Under the pieces are notes generated by a model, which saw only the letters and a list, made by a program, of their open reading frames with translations, was not told where the DNA came from and did no database searches. The translations under genes and the position numbers were made by a program. From contig PDIM01000024.1 in the NCBI GenBank assembly GCA_002811675.1, positions 6,989-27,354 on the forward strand: a stretch of 20,366 bases of DNA. The letters run 5' to 3'. Within the stretch, counting starts at the first letter, position 1. Every line of letters starts with the position of its first letter. Shown here piece by piece: positions 18,903-20,366 of the stretch. This stretch comes from Ichthyosporea sp. XGB-2017a (taxonomy: Eukaryota; Opisthokonta; Ichthyosporea).

Positions 18903-19415
18903 TTTCGTTAGATTTACGACCCACTAAGCAAGCAAAGAATCAAAACCCGAATAAAGTACGATGTTTTTGTTTTCTTTGCTTTAATACATTCCCCCTTTTT
19001 TCTTTTCTATAAAGAAAAGATCTTTGGTCTTTGTTCGAATTATTTTTTAATAAAAAAAAAGGAGTTTGTTTTTCTTTCCACCCTTCCCTTTCTTTCTTCT
19101 TCTTCTTTTTTTTCACAAGGATTTTGACCTCCTGAAAAAGGGTGAAAATAAAGAACGCAAACAAATAAACAAATCTCTTAAATTATGAATCAAAATCCCA
19201 TTTCAAAGTCTAAAATAAATAAAAACGAGGACGAGCGAGAAAAAAAACAGGTGGGTTTGGCTGTACGTGTTGGCCCAACCCCTTTTCTTTTTTTCCCTTT
19301 CTTGTCTTTTTCTTCTTCTTCTGCTTCTCGTTTTTTTTTCATTTAGTTTAACTTTCCGTCGTCATGTTGCAAACAAATAATTTTTCTTTCTTTCCTTTTC
19401 TTTTTCCCTCATGAG
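18903..19415. other. Pyrimidine-rich intergenic region
   Basis: On the minus strand these 513 bases contain the 3' end of the Nudix gene followed by the promoter and leader of the PGAP2-like gene. The plus strand is rich in T and C, with repeated TTC units near 19095-19110 and 19308-19320. An 8 bp inverted repeat with a 4-base spacer lies at 19001-19020. The open frame at 18940-19164 (-) is Lys-rich low complexity and is not called. Confidence 0.6.
19001..19020. repeat. Inverted repeat TCTTTTCT-ATAA-AGAAAAGA
   Basis: The two 8-base arms pair perfectly around a 4-base centre, about 100 bases upstream of the PGAP2-like start codon. In such pyrimidine-rich DNA this may be chance. It could also be a promoter element or form a weak hairpin. 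Confidence 0.45.
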
Positions 19416-20318
19416 TTAAATATAAGCAATGTGATGATGTTTGATGGAGGTTAAAGAGTCATAAAGAAAGTACGCACACAGAATGGGACCAGGGGCTGAA
19501 AAACAAGCCCCTTCACTCACAGATGAGGAGGAGGTAATATCATCAGAGTCACCAGTTCCAATTCCTCTTTCACATGCAGCACGAGTTGCTTCCGGACAGT
19601 AGTGGTAATGTTTCTCAGGATAGTGAACGTCATTCGTCGGAATAGTATTTGTGGCGGTACTAGCAGGCGTGTTCTTCCGTGTCTTTTGCAGAATTTCCGG
19701 AATCCAGTATGCATTGTCTGCCCACATTTCCTCATAAGGAACAGCACTCATGTTGAACCACTTGGGTGTAATTTCATCTGTTTCTATGGGAGTTTGCACA
19801 GGAGAACAGTCAGGATGTCCCTTATCAGGGGTATGATGTGTTGACTTTAATAAATATGTGTAAATGCGAACTTCCATAAGCACAGATGCGATATTTTCGT
19901 CAGTAAATTCAAAAAATAAAATCGCCCTTGGACTAATATCCCCCACTTTTGCTACCAGACCTGTCTCCTCCTGCAATTCTCGCAAGGCGGCGACAGTTGA
20001 TGTCTCTCCTTTTTCGCGTTTCCCCCCAAAGACATGCTGCCACTTCCCTACACCGAACCCCCGCCTTTTCATCCCCAACAGAATCTTTTGTGCCTCAATA
20101 TCCAGAACCTGCACTCCGTCGTATTTCTTGCTCACTTCACGATACGGAGAGATTTCCTTTGGCAGTTGAGGAAAAAGAGAATCTTGTGTCTGACAATATT
20201 TGCATATCGATGGTACGGTTGTTATTGTTGTTGCCGCTTGATCCTCCCTTTGCAATACAGATTCGCACCCATTCCCATTATTATTCAAAGATCCATTGCT
20301 AGCTTCCTTCACTCCCAT
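19416..20318 (-). CDS. Nudix hydrolase, MTH1/NUDT1-like, with long N- and C-terminal tails
   Basis: This predicted nucleoside triphosphate pyrophosphohydrolase may clean oxidised purine nucleotides from the pool. A perfect Nudix box, G-x5-E-x7-REUxEExGU, spans residues 99-121 and ends RELQEETGL, with the metal-binding glutamates present. The surroundings resemble MTH1: ILLGMKRRGFGVGKW 79-93, FFEFTDE 135-141, LMEVRIY 147-153, and PYEEMWADNAYWIP 194-207. The core is about residues 65-212. Before it lies a 60-odd residue polar segment with a CKYC pair at 39-42; after it lies a Ser/Thr/His-rich tail of about 88 residues. MTH1 itself is about 156 residues. Two positions that read adenine or guanine in MTH1 (Asn33, Asp120) are not conserved, so the substrate may differ. 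No stop lies between the ATG and the window edge, so the protein may begin further upstream. Confidence 0.85.
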   Translation of the reverse strand: MGVKEASNGSLNNNGNGCESVLQREDQAATTITTVPSICKYCQTQDSLFPQLPKEISPYREVSKKYDGVQVLDIEAQKILLGMKRRGFGVGKWQHVFGGKREKGETSTVAALRELQEETGLVAKVGDISPRAILFFEFTDENIASVLMEVRIYTYLLKSTHHTPDKGHPDCSPVQTPIETDEITPKWFNMSAVPYEEMWADNAYWIPEILQKTRKNTPASTATNTIPTNDVHYPEKHYHYCPEATRAACERGIGTGDSDDITSSSSVSEGACFSAPGPILCAYFLYDSLTSIKHHHIAYI

Positions 20319-20358
20319 TCTTTCTCTTAGGTCAATCTTCTTCTTCCCGTATTTCGCT

Positions 20359-20366
20359 AAAAAAAA
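20359..20366. repeat. A8 homopolymer at the window edge
   Basis: Eight A residues close the window on the right. On the minus strand they read as a T tract followed by AG, which could also be the end of an intron in front of the Nudix coding exon. Confidence 0.8.

Noticed and set aside
19949-20330. Plus-strand frames of about 100 residues opposite the Nudix gene
   Set aside because: They are antisense to a well-supported Nudix domain with a perfect signature. Composition and lack of recognisable domains point to chance.
1-20366. A multi-gene novel system, mobile element, CRISPR array or RNA gene
   Set aside because: All long frames belong to known eukaryotic housekeeping or ciliary families. 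There are no direct-repeat arrays, transposase or reverse-transcriptase frames, and no tRNA or rRNA folds that I could recognise by eye.

Overview
The window is nuclear DNA from a eukaryote that builds motile cilia or flagella, and it is gene-dense and intron-poor. It carries four protein-coding genes, all of families restricted to or typical of eukaryotes. A 13.7 kb axonemal dynein heavy chain is encoded in one uninterrupted exon, while the neighbouring channel gene has one short GT-AG intron. TAA and TGA both end genes and no in-frame TAG or TGA is read through, so the standard genetic code fits and a ciliate-type code does not. The window begins and ends in A homopolymers, which suggests a contig broken at homopolymer runs. 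The sequence alone does not fix the lineage. A zoosporic stramenopile-like or other intron-poor flagellate protist would fit, but this is only inference.

Layout. Positions 1-608 are A-rich, non-coding upstream sequence with a 67-base A tract and a 14-base C tract. Positions 609-3376 (+) hold an OSCA/CSC1/TMEM63-type mechanosensitive or osmosensitive cation channel. Its first 45 codons sit on a separate exon ahead of an 86 bp intron. Positions 3377-4068 are intergenic and contain a G+C-rich palindrome in otherwise A/T-rich DNA. Positions 4069-17793 (+) encode a complete 4574-residue outer-arm dynein heavy chain of the gamma type (Chlamydomonas ODA2, animal DNAH5/DNAH8). Positions 17794-18134 are a short convergent spacer. 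Positions 18135-18902 (-) encode a stand-alone PGAP2-like GPI-anchor remodelling membrane protein. Positions 18903-19415 are pyrimidine-rich intergenic DNA. Positions 19416-20318 (-) encode a Nudix hydrolase related to MTH1/NUDT1, with long low-complexity tails; its reading frame stays open to the right edge.

The four genes do not form a visible pathway: ion channel, ciliary motor, Golgi lipid remodelling and nucleotide-pool clean-up. They look like ordinary neighbours on a eukaryotic chromosome. I see no mobile element, CRISPR array, RNA gene or multi-gene defence or biosynthetic system. The points worth a second look are at gene-model and residue level: the hidden channel exon, the single-exon dynein, a near-consensus Walker A in dynein AAA5, altered substrate-pocket residues in the Nudix enzyme, and the palindrome upstream of the dynein gene.
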